Source: Clostridiales bacterium UBA6330
GTDB lineage: Bacteria > Bacillota > Clostridia > Oscillospirales > CAG-272
DNA: 64,000 bases
Assembly: GCA_002438075.1 (NCBI GenBank)
Contig: DJSQ01000212.1
Location: forward strand, 23,312-87,311
Direction of reading: 5' to 3'
Positions 54,210 through 62,757 of this stretch are shown piece after piece. The stretch's first letter is position 1. The number at the start of each line of letters is the position of its first letter. The translations under genes were made by a program, and so were the position numbers. Under the pieces are notes generated by a model. The model made no database searches, was not told where the DNA came from, and saw nothing but the letters and a program-made list of their open reading frames with translations.

Positions 54210-55520
54210 ATGAAGAAAAAGACAGAAAAAAAGGGGCTTTACATCGACGCGAAGGAATCCCGCCACATTGCACAGGAGAACCATCGCACGATTCGGGAGC
54301 TGAAGAAGAAACGCGCCGCCTATAAGCCGTCGGATTATATTACCGAAATGCACAATCCCGACAACATTGTCGAATTTGACAATCTGCATACCTATTTCTA
54401 TACCGATAACGGTGTTGTCAAGGCAGTTAACGGTGTGTCCTTTGACATCCCGCAGGGCTCAACGGTCGGCGTGGTCGGCGAATCGGGGTGCGGGAAATCC
54501 GTGACCAGCCTTTCGCTGATGCAATTGGTTCAGGCTCCTATGGGACAGGTGGTGGATGGAAGCATTCGCTTCCGCTCCATGGCAAGAAAACAGGTCGGAA
54601 GCGAGCCTGTTATGGTTCCGCAAAAGGATGTGGATGGAAACCCTGTTTTGGATGCAGACGGAAAGCCCGTAATGATTCCGCTGAAGGGGCGCTTTGGCAA
54701 AACCCGTATGAAGCCGATTTATGAGGAGCATGAGGAGGTCGTGGATATTGCAAAGCTCCCGACTTCCGAAATGGCATCCATCCGCGGCAGAGAGATCGCA
54801 ATGATTTTCCAGGAGCCGATGACGAGTCTGAATCCGGTTTTCACTATCGGAAATCAACTGGATGAAATGACGCTTCTCCATGTTCCCGGCGCAACCAAGG
54901 AAATGGCGAAGGACCGAAGCATCGAGATGCTGAAGATGGTTGGAATTGCGATGCCGGAGCGGGTTTATACCTACTTTCCGCACCAGCTTTCGGGCGGTAT
55001 GCGGCAACGCGTGATGATTGCAATGGCGCTCTGCTGCAACCCGCGTCTGATCATTGCGGATGAACCCACAACAGCGCTTGATGTAACCATTCAGGCACAG
55101 ATTCTTGATCTGTTGCGTGAAGTTAAAGGAAAGATCAGCGGCAGTATCCTGCTGATCACGCATGATTTGGGCGTGATTGCCGAAATGGCGGATTATGTTG
55201 TGGTCATGTATTCGGGGCGTGTGGTGGAGAAGGGGACTGTGCAGGAAATTTTCAAAAATCCGTTGCACCCGTATACGGTCGGTTTGCAGAAGAGCAAGCC
55301 GGCAGTCGGAAAAAAGGTCGACCGTCTCTACAGTATTCCCGGAAACGTACCGAATCCGGTGAATATGCGTGACCATTGCTATTTCCGCAACCGTTGCGAT
55401 AAGCGCTGTGAAGCCTGCCTCGGTGAATATCCGCCGATGATTCAGGTGTCTCCAACCCATTTTGTGGCTTGCTACCGCGCAATGGAATATCGGCAGGAGG
55501 AGGAAAAGAAGGAGCGTTAA
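54210..55520 (+). CDS. ABC transporter ATPase, OppD/DppD family, with insertion
   Basis: 436 aa. About 45 N-terminal residues are extra. Walker A GESGCGKS is at 90-97, the Q loop is in [11 protein letters not shown], the signature LSGGMRQR near 260 and Walker B LIIADEP near 283, with the H loop LLITHDLG. Between Walker A and the Q loop about 60 residues (about 115-175, containing a [24 protein letters not shown] hairpin) are inserted. The C-terminal oligopeptide module has a Cys cluster ([14 protein letters not shown]) like those that bind an iron-sulfur cluster in DppD proteins. It starts 3 nt after the permease stop. Confidence 0.93.
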   Translation: MKKKTEKKGLYIDAKESRHIAQENHRTIRELKKKRAAYKPSDYITEMHNPDNIVEFDNLHTYFYTDNGVVKAVNGVSFDIPQGSTVGVVGESGCGKSVTSLSLMQLVQAPMGQVVDGSIRFRSMARKQVGSEPVMVPQKDVDGNPVLDADGKPVMIPLKGRFGKTRMKPIYEEHEEVVDIAKLPTSEMASIRGREIAMIFQEPMTSLNPVFTIGNQLDEMTLLHVPGATKEMAKDRSIEMLKMVGIAMPERVYTYFPHQLSGGMRQRVMIAMALCCNPRLIIADEPTTALDVTIQAQILDLLREVKGKISGSILLITHDLGVIAEMADYVVVMYSGRVVEKGTVQEIFKNPLHPYTVGLQKSKPAVGKKVDRLYSIPGNVPNPVNMRDHCYFRNRCDKRCEACLGEYPPMIQVSPTHFVACYRAMEYRQEEEKKER

Positions 55521-55548
55521 CGGCAAGTGCCCGTTCCTTTGAAACGCT

Positions 55549-56580
55549 ATGGAAGAAAAAGAGAAAAGCGGCATGACGGGGCAGTCGGAATATCTGCTGG
55601 AGGTCCGTGACCTGAAGAAATATTTTCCGATTAAAAAAGCGTTCCGCGAAGAAAATTCGGTTTACCTCAAAGCGGTGGACGGTGTTTCGTTCCGCCTCAG
55701 GCAGGGAAAGACCATCGGTATTGTCGGAGAATCGGGCTGCGGAAAGAGTACGCTCGGCAGAACGATTCTGCGGCTGTATGAGCCTGACGGCGGGGAAATC
55801 ATTTTCGACGGCAAGCATATTGAAAAGCTGAAGGGCGAGGCTCTGCGGCGGATGCGCCCGCAGTTCCAGATGATTTTTCAGGACCCGTATTCCTCGCTCT
55901 CTCCCCGTATGACGGTTGGTGAAATCGTCGGCGAGGCGGTGAAGCTGCATAAAATCGTTCCGCCGGATGAATATGATGATTATATCCGCGATCTGATGCA
56001 GAAATGCGGGTTGCGTCCGCATCATATCGGACGGTATCCGCATGAGTTTTCGGGCGGACAGCGGCAGAGAATCTGCATTGTGAAAGCGTTGGCGCTGAAG
56101 CCCAAGCTGGTAATCTGCGATGAGCCTGTTTCGGCATTGGACGTTTCGATTCAGGCGCAGGTTATCAATCTGCTGAAGGATTTGCAGGATGAAAACGGAC
56201 AGGCATATATCTTCATTTCGCATGATTTGTCGGTTGTGGAGCACATTTCCGATGATGTCGGCGTGATGTATCTCGGAAACATGGTGGAATACGGTCGGAA
56301 AGAGGATCTGTTCAGCGAACCGTTACATCCGTATACCCGCGCGTTGTTCTCGGCGGTTCCTGTTCCGGATCCTGATGTGAAGCTCAACCGCGTCATTCTG
56401 CAAGGGGACATTCCGTCTCCCGCAAATCCGCCCAAGGGGTGCAAATTTCACACCCGTTGCCGCGAGTGTCGGGAGATATGCCGTGAGGTGGCGCCGGAAT
56501 TCCGTGATCTGGGGGGCGGACATTGTGTTGCCTGCCATCTTTACGATGACGTACCGTCCGAAAAAGCAGAGGAAAGCTGA
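55549..56580 (+). CDS. ABC transporter ATPase, OppF/DppF family
   Basis: 343 aa. Walker [11 protein letters not shown] loop IFQDPYSSLSPRMTVGE, signature FSGGQRQR, Walker B LVICDEPVSALDVS and H loop ISHDLSVV are all intact. The C-terminal module has CKFHTRCRECREIC. It forms the ATPase heterodimer with the preceding gene product. The first ATG (55549) has no convincing ribosome site; an alternative ATG at 55573 is nearly as good. It is the last gene of the region and is followed by a strong terminator. Confidence 0.93.
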   Translation: MEEKEKSGMTGQSEYLLEVRDLKKYFPIKKAFREENSVYLKAVDGVSFRLRQGKTIGIVGESGCGKSTLGRTILRLYEPDGGEIIFDGKHIEKLKGEALRRMRPQFQMIFQDPYSSLSPRMTVGEIVGEAVKLHKIVPPDEYDDYIRDLMQKCGLRPHHIGRYPHEFSGGQRQRICIVKALALKPKLVICDEPVSALDVSIQAQVINLLKDLQDENGQAYIFISHDLSVVEHISDDVGVMYLGNMVEYGRKEDLFSEPLHPYTRALFSAVPVPDPDVKLNRVILQGDIPSPANPPKGCKFHTRCRECREICREVAPEFRDLGGGHCVACHLYDDVPSEKAEES

Positions 56581-56602
56581 TTCCTCGTGTTTAACAGTAA
56601 AG

Positions 56603-56639
56603 AAGCGCCGATTTCCTTTTGGGAAGTCGGCGCTTTTTT
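56603..56639. terminator. Strong bidirectional intrinsic terminator
   Basis: A 14-pair stem AAGCGCCGATTTCC/GGAAGTCGGCGCTT (56603-56616 with 56622-56635) is followed by six T on the plus strand and preceded by A-rich sequence that serves the minus strand. It separates the transporter operon from the convergent araC-type gene, whose stop begins at 56640. Confidence 0.9.
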
Positions 56640-57434
56640 CTATTGGTTCTTCCCGAACGCGGCGGGGGACTTGCCCTGAATGCTGACGAAGCGGCGATAG
56701 AAGGCGGAATAGTCGCGGAAGCCGATTCGCAATGCCACCTCCTCTGCGGGAATGCCGTTCCGCAGCCATTCTGCGGCGAGCGCCATGCGCTTGGTGTTGA
56801 TGTAATGCAGAATCGACATCCCCGTATGCGCGCGGAACAGGCGGCAGAGCTGGTATTTGCCGATGAAGTGAAGCCCCGCGAGGCGGTCGAGCGAAAGGTC
56901 CTCGGTCAGGTGGCGGTTGATATAGTCGATAAGGGCGGAAACGGTTTCGTTTCCGCTCGCGCTTTCTCGGTCGGGACCTTGCAAAAACAGCGCGGTTACT
57001 GCCTGCGTGACAACGGTCTGCAACAGGGTCTCCCGCAGGTCTGCGGGGGCGCTTTTGCCGAGACGGTCCAAGAACGCAAAGGTCTGTCGCAACAGGGAGA
57101 TGACCGATTCCGCCGAGGAATAGATGCCTCTGACCGCATCGTCCTGCGGGGTGAGAACGGAAAGCCCCTCTGCCGCATTGAGCACGAAGGAGCGGTCGAA
57201 ATTGACCACATATCGCTCATAAGGCGTGTCCGATTCGGGGTGCACGTAGTGATATTCGCTCGGACGGGTGAAAAGAACGGTCCCGTCCCGCAGGGGATAG
57301 TGCGTTCCCTCCACAATGAAATCCCCGTGCCCGTGCAGGACGAAGAGCAATTCGTATTCCGTGTGGCAGTGCCGCTCAAAGCTCGCGGCATCGGGGTGCT
57401 CTGTGCGGGTGTGCGTATAGGAATGACCGTACAT
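56640..57434 (-). CDS. AraC-family transcriptional regulator with N-terminal cupin
   Basis: 264 aa. The N-terminal cupin (about 1-140) has HCHTEYELLFVLHGHGDF, typical of carbohydrate-sensing members. The C-terminal double helix-turn-helix (about 165-262) includes LAGLHFIGKYQLCRLFRAHTG and the conserved VALRIGFRDYSAFYRRF...GKSPAAF. It is transcribed away from the sugar operon and most likely activates it on binding a sugar. The ATG at 57434 was chosen for its AGGAGG site; the longer upstream frame would add 26 residues that belong to the promoter region. Confidence 0.93.
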   Translation of the reverse strand: MYGHSYTHTRTEHPDAASFERHCHTEYELLFVLHGHGDFIVEGTHYPLRDGTVLFTRPSEYHYVHPESDTPYERYVVNFDRSFVLNAAEGLSVLTPQDDAVRGIYSSAESVISLLRQTFAFLDRLGKSAPADLRETLLQTVVTQAVTALFLQGPDRESASGNETVSALIDYINRHLTEDLSLDRLAGLHFIGKYQLCRLFRAHTGMSILHYINTKRMALAAEWLRNGIPAEEVALRIGFRDYSAFYRRFVSIQGKSPAAFGKNQ

Positions 57435-57462
57435 GGAAGCCTCCTGTATTTTCGCTGTTATC

Positions 57463-57491
57463 AGTATACCACAAAAGAGCAAGATTTGCAA
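57463..57491 (-). promoter_or_regulatory. Promoter of the AraC-family gene
   Basis: On the minus strand TTGCAA (57491-57486), 17 nt, TATACT (57468-57463), with TGG before the -10 as an extended -10. The -35 box lies inside the inverted repeat at 57484-57505. Confidence 0.75.
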
Positions 57492-57505
57492 TGTTTTTTG
57501 CAAAT
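57484..57505. promoter_or_regulatory. Inverted repeat operator candidate between the divergent genes
   Basis: ATTTGCAA (57484-57491) and TTGCAAAT (57498-57505) form a perfect 8-bp inverted repeat with a 6-nt centre. It overlaps the regulator's -35 box and lies about 30 nt upstream of the operon's -10, fitting autorepression and activation by the AraC-type protein. Confidence 0.6.
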
Positions 57506-57535
57506 TTGACAATGGAAAATTTCAGGGAAGCGCGG

Positions 57536-57556
57536 TATAATGAAGTTGATATCAAC
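57536..57556 (+). promoter_or_regulatory. -10 box and 12-bp palindrome of the sugar operon
   Basis: TATAAT (57536-57541) has no good -35 at the right distance; TTGACA at 57506 is 24 nt away. This suggests an activator-dependent promoter. Immediately downstream, at the expected transcription start, is the perfect palindrome GTTGATATCAAC (57545-57556), a possible repressor site. Confidence 0.55.
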
Positions 57557-57575
57557 CCTTGGAGGTAAAACTGAT

Positions 57576-58337
57576 ATGAAACTGGGCGTGAATTTGTATT
57601 CTGTTCGGAGGTTCCTGAAAAACGAGGCGGATGTCCGCGAGACCTTCCGCAAAATCCGCGACATCGGCTATGAGGTCGTACAGCTTTCGGGCGCGGCACC
57701 GATGGCGGCGGAAACGGTCCGCGCAATCTCGGCGGAATCGGGACTTCCGATTGTCTGCACGCATTCGCCGCTTGACCGTATCCTGCACGATACCGATGCG
57801 CTGATTCGGGACCACAAAACCTATGGCTGTCCTGTCATCGGCTTGGGCGCGCTCCCGAAGGAATTGCGCACGAAGGAAGCGGACCTGCGCGAATGGCTGG
57901 CGACCATGCGGGAGCCTGTTGCAAAAATCCGCGCGGCTGGGCTGTCGTTTGCCTACCACAACCACGATTTTGAGTTCCTGCCGCTGACCGACACGGGCAA
58001 TCGCATCTATGACATCCTGCTTGCGGAATGCCCCGATTGGGAGCTGATTCCCGACACCTACTGGATTGCCTATGCGGGCGGGGATGTTGCACAGATGCTG
58101 ACGCGCATCGGCGCAGGGCGGATGACCAACGTCCATTTCAAGGATATGGCGCGCGATGAGAAGCGGAGCATTTGCAGCTGTGGCGCGGGCGTGCTGGATT
58201 TCGCGTCCTACCTGCCGCTTTGCGAATCGTTCGGCACCGAAAACATTCTGGTCGAGCAGGACAACGCAAACGATGCGGACGACCCGTTCGGAGAACTGGA
58301 AAACAGCTTCCGCTGTCTGCGGAGGATGATAAAATAA
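57576..58337 (+). CDS. Sugar phosphate isomerase/epimerase-type TIM-barrel protein
   Basis: 253 aa of the xylose-isomerase-like (AP endonuclease 2) TIM barrel. Metal and substrate motifs are visible: FAYHNHDFEF, DTYWIAYAGGD, VHFKD and VEQDN. Family members isomerise or epimerise sugars and inososes, and some cleave 3-keto-glycosides. The substrate is not fixed by sequence. GGAGG lies 10 nt before the ATG at 57576. It is first in a compact operon with a second TIM barrel, two oxidoreductases, uxaC and uxuA. Confidence 0.88.
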   Translation: MKLGVNLYSVRRFLKNEADVRETFRKIRDIGYEVVQLSGAAPMAAETVRAISAESGLPIVCTHSPLDRILHDTDALIRDHKTYGCPVIGLGALPKELRTKEADLREWLATMREPVAKIRAAGLSFAYHNHDFEFLPLTDTGNRIYDILLAECPDWELIPDTYWIAYAGGDVAQMLTRIGAGRMTNVHFKDMARDEKRSICSCGAGVLDFASYLPLCESFGTENILVEQDNANDADDPFGELENSFRCLRRMIK

Positions 58338-58347
58338 GGAGGAGAAC

Positions 58348-59226
58348 ATGGCAGAATTTTTGATTTCCGCATTTGCGGACGAGACCTCAACCGACCCCGA
58401 CCACCAGATTGAAGCACTGAAACGGAACCGCCTGCGCCTAATTGAGCCGCGCAACATCGGCGGCGGAATTGTGGACCGCACCGATGCGGAGCTGGATGCC
58501 TTTGCGGATAAGCTGGACCGCGCGGGCATCGGCATTTCGGCGCTCGGGTCCCCGATTGGGAAATTCGGGATTGACAAGGACTTTGACGAGCATCTGACCG
58601 TATTCCGCCGCGCGCTGGAGGTCTGCCGCAGGCTCGGCACCGACCGTATGCGGATGTTCAGCTTCTTCGTGCCGCAGGACCGCCTGAAGGAATGCCGCGC
58701 GGAGGTTCTGCGCCGCCTTTCGGTCATGCTGGAGGAGGCAGACCGTGCGGGCGTGACGCTCTGTCACGAGAACGAATCGAAAATATACGGGCAGAACCCC
58801 GAGGAGGTGGCGGACCTGTTGCAGTCGCTCCCCGGGCTGTACGGAATTTTCGATGCGGCAAACTACGTGATGAACGATGCCGACCCGCTGGCGGGCATTG
58901 ACGCAACGCTCATCCGTCCCGCGTACCTGCACATGAAGGACGCAATCGGGGCGGAGAAGGCGATTGTCCCCGTCGGAATGGGGGACGGTCACTACGAGGA
59001 GGTCCTGCGCCGCGTAGACCGCGCGATGGACGGGCTTGTGTACCTGACGGTTGAGCCGCACCTGCACATTTTTGAAATTTATCAAAAGATTGACAGTCAC
59101 AAGTTGAAAACGGGGATTGCGTTCGACAATTCGGACGATGCCTTTGACTGTGCGGTTTCGGCGGTAAAGAAGATGCTGACGGGACTTGGCTATAAGGAAG
59201 GAGAGGATCTGATATGGAGAAGGTAA
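58348..59226 (+). CDS. Sugar phosphate isomerase/epimerase-type TIM-barrel protein (second)
   Basis: 292 aa, same superfamily as the preceding gene product but clearly divergent. The motifs are LCHENES, FDAANYVM, LHMKDA and VEPHL. The Glu/His/Asp set suits a divalent metal site. A strong AAGGAGGAG site precedes the ATG, 10 nt after the previous stop. It overlaps the following oxidoreductase by 13 nt. The pair of TIM barrels and pair of oxidoreductases suggests two successive oxidation plus elimination or isomerisation steps. Confidence 0.87.
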   Translation: MAEFLISAFADETSTDPDHQIEALKRNRLRLIEPRNIGGGIVDRTDAELDAFADKLDRAGIGISALGSPIGKFGIDKDFDEHLTVFRRALEVCRRLGTDRMRMFSFFVPQDRLKECRAEVLRRLSVMLEEADRAGVTLCHENESKIYGQNPEEVADLLQSLPGLYGIFDAANYVMNDADPLAGIDATLIRPAYLHMKDAIGAEKAIVPVGMGDGHYEEVLRRVDRAMDGLVYLTVEPHLHIFEIYQKIDSHKLKTGIAFDNSDDAFDCAVSAVKKMLTGLGYKEGEDLIWRR

Positions 59227-60383
59227 GATTCGGAATCATCGGCGTGGGCAACATGGGAACGTCGCACGCCAAGAAGTTCTTGGGCGGAAAGGTGGAAAAC
59301 GGCGTTCTGACGGCGGTCTGCGACCTGAAGTCGGAGCGCATGGACGCAATCCGCGCGCTGGACGGCGGGGCGGAGCTTGCTACCTACACGGACTATCACG
59401 ACCTGCTTGCCTGCGGTAAGGTGGATGCGGTAATCGTTGCGGTGCCGCACTATTTCCATCCGCGCATTTCAATGGACGCGCTGGCGGCGGGACTGAACGT
59501 CATCTGCGAGAAGCCCGAGGGCGTGTACACCAAGCAGGTCAAGGAGCTGAACGAGGCGGCAAGCCGTTCGGATAAGCTGTTTACCGTCATGTTCAACCAG
59601 CGCACCAACTGCGTCTACCGCAAAATGCGCGAGATGATTGCGGGCGGGGAACTGGGGGAAATCAAGCGGGTCAACTGGATTATCACAACGTGGTACCGTT
59701 CCCAAAGCTACTACGATTCGGGCGATTGGCGCGCAACCTGGCGCGGCGAGGGCGGCGGCGTGCTGTTCAACCAGTGCCCGCACCAGTTGGACCTGTTGCA
59801 GTGGGTCACGGGCATGATGCCCGCGCGCATCCGCTCGTTCTGTCACTTCGGAAAGTGGCACGACATTGAGGTCGAGGACGATGTAACCGCCTATCTGGAG
59901 TACCCGAACGGCGCAACGGGCGTGTTCATCACCTCCACGGGCGATACCCCCGGGACCAACCGCTTTGAGATTCTGGGCGATAAGGGCAAGCTGGTCTGCG
60001 AGCATGACCGCCTGACCTTTACCAAGCTGGCGATGTCGGAGCGCGAATTCAACGCGACCTATCGGGGCGGCTTCGGCGAGCCCGAGCGGGAGGAAATCGC
60101 GGTGGAGACCGACGGGCAGAACCCCCAGCACGTTGGAATTCTGAACAACTTTGCAAACGCGATTCTCGGGCTGGAGCCGCTGTTTGTCGATGGGCGCGAG
60201 GGCATTCGCGGCGTGGAGCTGATGGACGCGATGCTCCTTTCCACATGGAAGGACCGCACGGTCAGCCTGCCGATTGACGATGACGAATATTGGGATGAAT
60301 TGCAGAAGCACATTGCGGTCAGCCGTCTCAAAACCGCCTCGGATGTCGTGCTGAACACCGAGGGAACCTATACCTCCAAATGA
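59214..60383 (+). CDS. Gfo/Idh/MocA family NAD(P)-dependent oxidoreductase
   Basis: 389 aa. The N-terminal Rossmann domain has GIIGVGNMGTSHAK; the catalytic EKP motif is in ICEKPEGVYTKQ; the C-terminal beta domain has GEGGGVLFNQCPHQLDLLQW with the conserved His/Asp. Members oxidise a ring hydroxyl of sugars, inositols or glycosides. GGAGAGG precedes the ATG, inside the end of the previous gene. Its stop overlaps the next start by 4 nt. Confidence 0.92.
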   Translation: MEKVRFGIIGVGNMGTSHAKKFLGGKVENGVLTAVCDLKSERMDAIRALDGGAELATYTDYHDLLACGKVDAVIVAVPHYFHPRISMDALAAGLNVICEKPEGVYTKQVKELNEAASRSDKLFTVMFNQRTNCVYRKMREMIAGGELGEIKRVNWIITTWYRSQSYYDSGDWRATWRGEGGGVLFNQCPHQLDLLQWVTGMMPARIRSFCHFGKWHDIEVEDDVTAYLEYPNGATGVFITSTGDTPGTNRFEILGDKGKLVCEHDRLTFTKLAMSEREFNATYRGGFGEPEREEIAVETDGQNPQHVGILNNFANAILGLEPLFVDGREGIRGVELMDAMLLSTWKDRTVSLPIDDDEYWDELQKHIAVSRLKTASDVVLNTEGTYTSK

Positions 60384-61399
60384 CGGGGCAGAAGCCATTC
60401 CGCGCCGCCGTGGTCGGTTGCGGGGCAATCGCGCCGAACCATGTGCGGGGGATTTTGGAGGCGGGGCAGACCCTCGCGGCGCTCTGCGACACTGATGCGG
60501 AGCGCGCCCGAAGGCTGTGCGCAAAATTCGGGCTGTCGGTCCCCGTTTACACCGACCTTGAGGCGCTGTTTGACCGCGAGCGCCCCGATGTCCTGCACAT
60601 CTGCACGCCGCATTATTTGCACGCGCCGATGTGCTGTGCGGCGCTCCGACGCGGGGTCAATGTCCTGTGCGAGAAGCCGCTCGGCATCAGCGAGGAGGAC
60701 CTGCGCGCCATTGAAGCGGCGGAGGCGGAAAGCACGGCAATGCTCGGCGTTTGCCTGCAAAACCGCTACGAGCCGAATTTCCTCCGCCTCAAGGCGCTCT
60801 CCGAGGAGGAGGGCATCGCGGCGGCGTTCGGCGTGGTTGCATGGCGGCGCGATGCGGATTACTACGCCTCGGGCGCATGGCGCGGCAAATGGGCAACCGA
60901 GGGCGGCGGGGTGATGATCAACCAAGCACTCCACACCCTCGACCTGTTGCAATGGATTTGCGGAATGCCGCAGGCGGTCACGGCGCACCTCTCCGATGAC
61001 CATTTGCAGGGGGTAATCGAGGTCGAGGACACCGCAACGGCGCACTTCCGTCTGCCCGACGGCAGAGCCTTCCAGCTGTTTGCCACGACTGCCTGTACCT
61101 CGGATTTTCCCGCCCAGCTTCAGGTCATGACCCGCGCGGGGCATCGGTATTTTGCCGACAATGTGTCGCTCTGCCGTGACGGGGAGCCACTTCCCGGGGA
61201 GAAGTCCGCAATGCTTGGAAAAACGGTCTGGGGGAGCGGTCACTGCCGCCTGATTGCCGATTTCTATCGGCACCTTTCGGAGGGAAACCGCTTCCCGATC
61301 GATGCGCACGAGGGCGCGCGGGTCATCCGCCTGATTCTCGGAATGTACGAATCGGCAAAACGGGGGACAACGGTCCCCATGACGGAGGAAACACGATGA
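60380..61399 (+). CDS. Gfo/Idh/MocA family oxidoreductase (second)
   Basis: 339 aa. The Rossmann motif is AAVVGCGAIAPNHVRG, EKP is in LCEKPLGISEEDL, and the C-terminal domain has TEGGGVMINQALHTLDLLQW. It is only distantly similar to the preceding oxidoreductase, so the two probably act on different substrates or in opposite directions. ATGA overlaps at both ends indicate strict translational coupling with the first oxidoreductase and with uxaC. Confidence 0.92.
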   Translation: MTGQKPFRAAVVGCGAIAPNHVRGILEAGQTLAALCDTDAERARRLCAKFGLSVPVYTDLEALFDRERPDVLHICTPHYLHAPMCCAALRRGVNVLCEKPLGISEEDLRAIEAAEAESTAMLGVCLQNRYEPNFLRLKALSEEEGIAAAFGVVAWRRDADYYASGAWRGKWATEGGGVMINQALHTLDLLQWICGMPQAVTAHLSDDHLQGVIEVEDTATAHFRLPDGRAFQLFATTACTSDFPAQLQVMTRAGHRYFADNVSLCRDGEPLPGEKSAMLGKTVWGSGHCRLIADFYRHLSEGNRFPIDAHEGARVIRLILGMYESAKRGTTVPMTEETR

Positions 61400-62757
61400 A
61401 GGAATTTTTCGGAGACGATCTGCTCCTCTCTTCGGGGGCGGCAGAGCGCCTGTATGCGGCGGTGCGGGACCTGCCGATTATCGACTACCACTGCCACCTG
61501 AACGAATACGAAATTCGGGATAACATCGGCTTTGCAAACCTCGGCGCGCTCTGGCTCGGCGGCGACCATTACAAGTGGCGCGCCATGCGGCTTTGCGGCG
61601 TGGACGAGCATTTCATCACGGGCGATGCGACCGATTACGAGAAATACCGCAAATATGCGGAAATCTTCCCGCATCTGTGCGGAAGCCCGCTCTACTATTG
61701 GACCCAGCTGGAGCTGAAGGAGCTGTTCGGCATCACCAAGCCGCTCTCGGATGAGACGGCGGAGGAAATCTGGAACGCGGCGAACGAACGGCTGAAGGAT
61801 ATGCGCGTGTCCGACATCCTGCGCCGCTTCCGCGTGGAATACATCGCAACCACCAATGACCCGACCGACAAATTGGACGCGCACGGCATCTGCGGCGGCA
61901 CAAGGGTCGCGCCCACCTTCCGCCCCGATCGGATGCTGACCTGCGAGCGCGCGGCGCTTGACGACCTGCGGCGGTCTGTGGGTATGAAACGGGTGCAGAC
62001 GTTGGACGAGGTGAAGGCGGCGCTGGTCAACCGTCTGGATTGGTTTACCTCGCATGGGTGTGTAATCTCCGACCACGGGATGGATTTTCTGCCCGTGGCG
62101 GACTGTGGAGAGGGCTATGCCGAGGCGGTGCTGGACAAGCTGACAGGGAGGTCCGACGGGGACCCGACCCCCGCCGAGCGCGAGGCGCTGGCATCGCATC
62201 TGCTGTACTTCCTTGCGGGAGAATACCGAAAGCGCGGTATGGTCATGCAGCTGCATTTCGGGACCTACCGCAACGTCAACAGCGAAATGTTCGGGAAAAT
62301 CGGGCGCGACGCGGGCTTTGACATCATGCGCGGGCGCGTGGATGCCGACCGTCTGGCGGTCTTTCTCGATACGTTGGACGCACGGGGACACCTGCCGAAA
62401 ACCGTACTGTATTCGCTGAACCCGACCGCAGTCCCCGCCATTGCAACTCTTTCGGGAGCGTTCCGCAATGTGCGCGTGGGCGCGGCGTGGTGGTTCAACG
62501 ATACCGTTGCGGGCATCCGTCAACAGCTGTCGACCGTCGCGGAATATACCGCGCTCGGCACGCACCTCGGAATGCTGACCGACAGCCGCTCATTTGCAAG
62601 CTACCCGCGCTTTGATTTCTTCCGCCGCATCCTCTGCGATACGGTCGGGGCATATGTCGAGCGCGGCGAATACGATTCCCGCGCGGCAGAGGCGCTGGTG
62701 ACCGACATCTGCTACCGCAACGTCAAAGAATTTCTCGGAATCGGAGGGGAAAACTGA
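61396..62757 (+). CDS. uxaC: Glucuronate isomerase (uronate isomerase)
   Basis: 453 aa, slightly shorter than the usual 465-470. The N-terminal DYHCHLNEYEIRDN carries the metal-binding His-x-His of the amidohydrolase-like barrel, followed by LWLGGDHYKWRAMRLCG, both diagnostic of UxaC; later MQLHFGTYRNVN and the DSRSFASYPRFDFFRR block also fit. It converts glucuronate to fructuronate and galacturonate to tagaturonate. GGAGGAAAC precedes the ATG. Confidence 0.95.
   Translation: MKEFFGDDLLLSSGAAERLYAAVRDLPIIDYHCHLNEYEIRDNIGFANLGALWLGGDHYKWRAMRLCGVDEHFITGDATDYEKYRKYAEIFPHLCGSPLYYWTQLELKELFGITKPLSDETAEEIWNAANERLKDMRVSDILRRFRVEYIATTNDPTDKLDAHGICGGTRVAPTFRPDRMLTCERAALDDLRRSVGMKRVQTLDEVKAALVNRLDWFTSHGCVISDHGMDFLPVADCGEGYAEAVLDKLTGRSDGDPTPAEREALASHLLYFLAGEYRKRGMVMQLHFGTYRNVNSEMFGKIGRDAGFDIMRGRVDADRLAVFLDTLDARGHLPKTVLYSLNPTAVPAIATLSGAFRNVRVGAAWWFNDTVAGIRQQLSTVAEYTALGTHLGMLTDSRSFASYPRFDFFRRILCDTVGAYVERGEYDSRAAEALVTDICYRNVKEFLGIGGEN

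Noticed and set aside
57506..57541. TTGACA and TATAAT as an ordinary promoter for the sugar operon
   Set aside because: The spacer is 24 nt, too long for a sigma-A promoter; an activator-dependent -10 is more likely.
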